Assembly (NCBI GenBank): GCA_037951165.1
Contig: JBBDHG010000124.1
Span: 2,791,001 to 2,855,000, forward strand
Direction: 5' to 3'
DNA: 64,000 nucleotides
Source: Lophius americanus
Lineage: Eukaryota; Chordata; Actinopteri; Lophiiformes; Lophiidae
A program made the translations under genes and the position numbers. This document shows, one piece after another, positions 60,849-64,000 of the stretch (its first letter is position 1; the number at the start of each line of letters is the position of its first letter). The notes under the pieces are model-generated. The model was not told the DNA's origin, made no database searches, and was given only the letters and a program-made list of their open reading frames with translations.

Positions 60849-62250
60849 CATTTCTCATCCCGGCCGCTTCACACTCGGCTTTAAATCATCACAGTGCGAG
60901 CTAGAGGTCAGTATTTGAATGTGCCAATAGCACCACATCATCCAAAAAAAGCAGAGACGGGACCCTAAGACCACTGAACCCGAGACCCTCCGCCACTTGG
61001 CTACGCCTAGAAATTCTGTCCATAAAAATTTGATGACCACATAATGTTGCAGAGGCGTGTCAGCAATGACAGCCGTACAACATCCAGAGCTTTCAGATAC
61101 TCAGGGCGGATCTCATCCACCCCCGGGACGTTGCCACCGCGGAGTTGTTTAACAGCCGCAGCAACCTCAGCCCCAGTGAACAGTGGATCCACCTCCAAGT
61201 CATTCCGCTCTGGTTCCTCCTGGGAATACCTGTTGGTGGGATTGAGGAGATGCCCAGAGTATTCCTTCCACCGCCCGACAACTTTCTCAGTTGAGTTCAG
61301 CAAATACCCATCCAGCCCGTCAACAGAGTGGAAACAATGACCACTTTCCCCCCCTGAGACGCCGGACAGTTTACCAGAATTTCTTCTAGGCCGACCGAAA
61401 TTCTTCTTCCATGGTGTCAGCAAACTTCTCCCACGATCGGGTTTTTGTCTCTGTGACTACCACAGCGACGTGTCGCTTGGCCTGCCGGTAGCTGTCAGCT
61501 GCTTCAGAAGTCGATCAATGATCTGCGACCTAGGGTGTCCTGGTGCCAAATGCACTGGTGGACACCCTTTTGTTTGAACATGGTGTTCAGGGAAGCAATC
61601 CTTTCATCCACTGGGGTAAACCCCAATACATGGGCAGAGAGCTTCTCTTCCGCCTCTCAACTGAAGCAACTCCAGCATAGTAGAGGGTGCAGGTTGGTCC
61701 CCCATTGAGAAGGCAGGTTCCAGAGCCATGGCTGTGCGTAGAGGCGAGCCCGACTATATCTAGTCTGTGCCTCTCAACCTCTCACACAAGCTCAGGCAAG
61801 GAGCCTGAGCCTCCATCAGTGACGTAACATTCCATGAACCCATCGTCAGCTTTTCTAGCCGGGGATTGGACCGCCAAGGCCGCTGCCTTTTCCTACTGCC
61901 CGATCCACAATGCACCGGACCCCTGCGGATTCCTCCGTGGGTGTTGGGCCCACGGGAGGACGGACCGATGTCCCTGCTTTGGGCTAAACCCGACCGAGCC
62001 CCATGGGTGAAGGCCTGGCCACCAGACGCTCGCTGGCGGGCGGGCCTCAGGGTGGGGCCCCGGTAACCCTCCGGGCAAGGTACTTCAGTCCTTGATTTTT
62101 CCTCTCATCAGGGGTCTTGACCGCTCTTTGTGTGACCCTTCCATTAGGACCTCTTTGCCATGGGAGACCCTACCAGGGGCAAATTGCCCCAGACAACACA
62201 GCTCCTAGGTACTCAAACCCCTCCACCACGATAAGGCGGCGGTTGTCGAA
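60849..62250 (-). mobile_element. Decayed non-LTR retrotransposon with extra deletions (unit 5)
   Basis: Second allele type as in unit 4, shortened by a private deletion of about 273 bp at 61588/61589 that removes the central endonuclease block, and by an 18-bp deletion at about 62048 in the leader. Confidence 0.8.
61588..61589. other. Junction of a 273-bp deletion private to unit 5
   Basis: The sequence jumps from CATGGTGTTC to AGGGAAGCAATCC. In unit 4 these are separated by 48001-48273, which hold the central endonuclease remnant. Confidence 0.85.
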
Positions 62251-63468
62251 GGGGTCATAACTGAATTTAACTCAGAATAATTTGATTTACAATTTCACCG
62301 AAGACCTAAGACAGACGTTCTAATACTATATTTAGTTTTACTTAAAGACACTTTTAAATAAATTGGTTTAAAATACAAGAGTCATGCTTAACCAATTGAA
62401 ACCTGTCAAGGTTCATGTTCCAATGTTCAGTAACTGGGTTGTAAAGCCATGTCTACTGTGGTATTGTAGGCCCCATGTCCACATTCTACACTGTGAATAC
62501 ATAGAGAAAAATAATAACAACATAAATGATGGACTCATCTACAAAATCAATATGAATTCCAAAGGTATTCTTTTTTGAGCACTTAAAAGCAGCCACCAAT
62601 ATCCACCATAAGCCCCATTGTAAGAGACAAAACAAGACTTTAATATAGAAAATATGATGATGGTGGTGATGATAAGGCGCTGAATCTGGTAGTTTCTATT
62701 TCATTATGCTGTTGCTGCTGCTACTGATGGTTTTTTCTGTGCTATAGGAAAGTGCTTAATTTCGACATTGTATTTTTTAGTCTCAGATTTATTGTGAAAA
62801 CAATTATGCAAAGGACCGTTATAAGACATCACTTTTTTGACTTGTACAATTTGTCTTGGTTTTATGATAAATAGTTAAAGTAGAAACGTTCATGTCAATG
62901 ATGTTTTGTATGAAAAACAATCCAAAAGAATAATTTTATCTCAAAGAAAGGAATTCATTATTGTGTTTGTTGAGGTGAACTTCAGAATGTGAGCTTTATT
63001 TTCATGAGACAATGAAGAATATAATAATCCCATGTATACCTCTTCATTCTTAAATTTTTGCCAATACATTATTTGCATATGAACTGCATAATTAAAAAAC
63101 AGCAATTATGTTTTAGTTGATCACTACTAAGGGTAGGGAATATAATTTAGTGATATCCAAGGTGAATAATCTGAAATTATGATTCATCTATCCAATAAGA
63201 CATATAATACATCAAATTGAATTGTTATTACCACTGAACTACGGCTAGCAACAAAAAAGAAAAGAAAAAAGTGCCTACTCCTCCGTCTGCTGTTGAAAAC
63301 CTTTTTCACTGTAATTCTCTGATCCACCTAATGTAAGGCGGTTTATAGCTTAAGGGTGCCACAGAGTGTTCAGTATGACTATTTTCATGTCTGTATGTTA
63401 GGTAGAACACCCGGTCCTCACATTGTGGGTCTTTTTCTCCTGGTCCTTATAAAGATTTATGTACAAGA

Positions 63469-63469
<1 letters not shown>

Positions 63470-63531
<62 letters not shown>
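63470..63531. repeat. (GT)n microsatellite 1, unit 5
   Basis: About 31 GT units, followed by GCATTTGTG as in unit 4. Confidence 0.98.
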
Positions 63532-63532
<1 letters not shown>

Positions 63533-63565
63533 ATTTGTGAGTGTTTGTATAAGATAAGAGAGAAA

Positions 63566-63741
63566 GATAAGATAAACCTTTATTAGTCCCACAATGGGGA
63601 AATTGCAGGATTACGGCAGCAAGAGCATTTTACAGAACACAGAATAACAGAGCAACATTGTGTAAAATAAAATTAAATTAAATGTGCAGTAGTGGACATG
63701 TTGGGTAGTGTATTGTCCCATAGTGCAAAGTGCAAGTGAGG

Positions 63742-63791
<50 letters not shown>

Positions 63792-63930
63792 TTTTACTAG
63801 CAGTGCTGGCTAAAAAGCCTGACTGCTGCAGGAAGGAAAGATCAGCAATATTGCTCCTTCACACACTTGGGGTGAAGGAGCCTGTCGCTGAAGGAGCTCT
63901 CCAGTGCAGAGATGGTGTCCTGCATGGTGA
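63566..63930. repeat. Dispersed repeat with microsatellite 2 (unit 5)
   Basis: The left half is unit 4-like (CAGAACACAG, AAAATAAAATT). The GT tract (63745-63788) and right half are like units 1-3. Confidence 0.6.
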
Positions 63931-64000
63931 TGGTTATGCACTCGGTGCATAACCATGGGCCACTGTATTGAATACCTGTGCGGACGATGTGGACTCCAAC

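Larger units (their letters stand above)
53696..64000 (+). repeat. Tandem array unit 5, partial (haplotype B)
   Basis: Fifth copy, cut by the window end at the dispersed repeat after the second GT tract. The gene half matches unit 2. The retrotransposon half matches unit 4, with extra private deletions of about 273 bp and 18 bp. After the second GT tract it returns to the form of units 1-2. Confidence 0.96.

Noticed and set aside
1..64000. CRISPR-like regularly spaced repeats, operons or phage genes
   Set aside because: The only regular repetition is the 13.4-kb unit. Splice sites, TATA boxes, poly(A) signals and retrotransposon content show a vertebrate genome.

Overview
The window is vertebrate nuclear DNA, most likely from a ray-finned (teleost) fish. 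The evidence is small multi-exon genes with GT-AG introns, (GT)n microsatellites, decayed L2-type and other non-LTR retrotransposons of types common in teleosts, and a secreted C-type-lectin-like gene of the fish ladderlectin / nattectin / type II antifreeze group. I see no tRNA, rRNA, CRISPR or bacterial-type operon. The species cannot be named from the sequence alone.

The whole window is one tandem array. A unit of about 13.4 kb repeats head to tail: unit 1 = 1-13369, unit 2 = 13370-26731, unit 3 = 26732-40105, unit 4 = 40106-53695, unit 5 = 53696-64000 (cut by the window end). The first base is simply where the window cuts into the repeat, so the array probably continues on both sides. By eye the units are nearly identical over long stretches. 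They fall into alternating haplotypes: units 1 and 3 are type A, units 2 and 5 are type B, and unit 4 is B-like but carries a diverged block of about 2.4 kb at its 5' end. This looks like a two-unit higher-order repeat reshaped by unequal exchange or gene conversion.

Layout of a unit (unit 1 coordinates): 1-2550 AT-rich DNA with repeat scraps; 2551-2599 an inverted repeat; 2690-2711 a perfect palindrome matching an RFX X-box; 2976-3158 a cryptic minus-strand reading frame with a membrane segment; 3365-3413 core promoter; 3436 to about 6655 the lectin gene (+ strand, 9 exons, 194 residues), whose last intron holds an L2 fossil and a roughly 260-bp insertion; 7165-8850 a minus-strand non-LTR retrotransposon with internal deletions; 8860-9870 AT-rich DNA; 9877-10350 two GT microsatellites around a dispersed repeat; 10775-11140 (minus) and 11374-11493 (plus) two broken 5' copies of the lectin gene arranged head to head; 12184-12472 a second L2-type scrap (minus); then unannotated DNA to the unit end.

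The only genes I would call functional are the five lectin-like genes. All five have intact start, splice sites and stop, and they encode four protein variants differing at residues 116, 171 and 181. The product is predicted to be secreted: a signal peptide, a 49-residue acidic/Ala-rich segment built from three phase-1 exons, then a long-form C-type lectin domain. The usual EPN/QPD and WND calcium/sugar motifs are replaced by a Ser/Thr-rich loop and WGN. High copy number, one shared promoter and a lost lectin site suggest dosage amplification for a non-lectin role. An ice-binding or defence role is possible but unproven.
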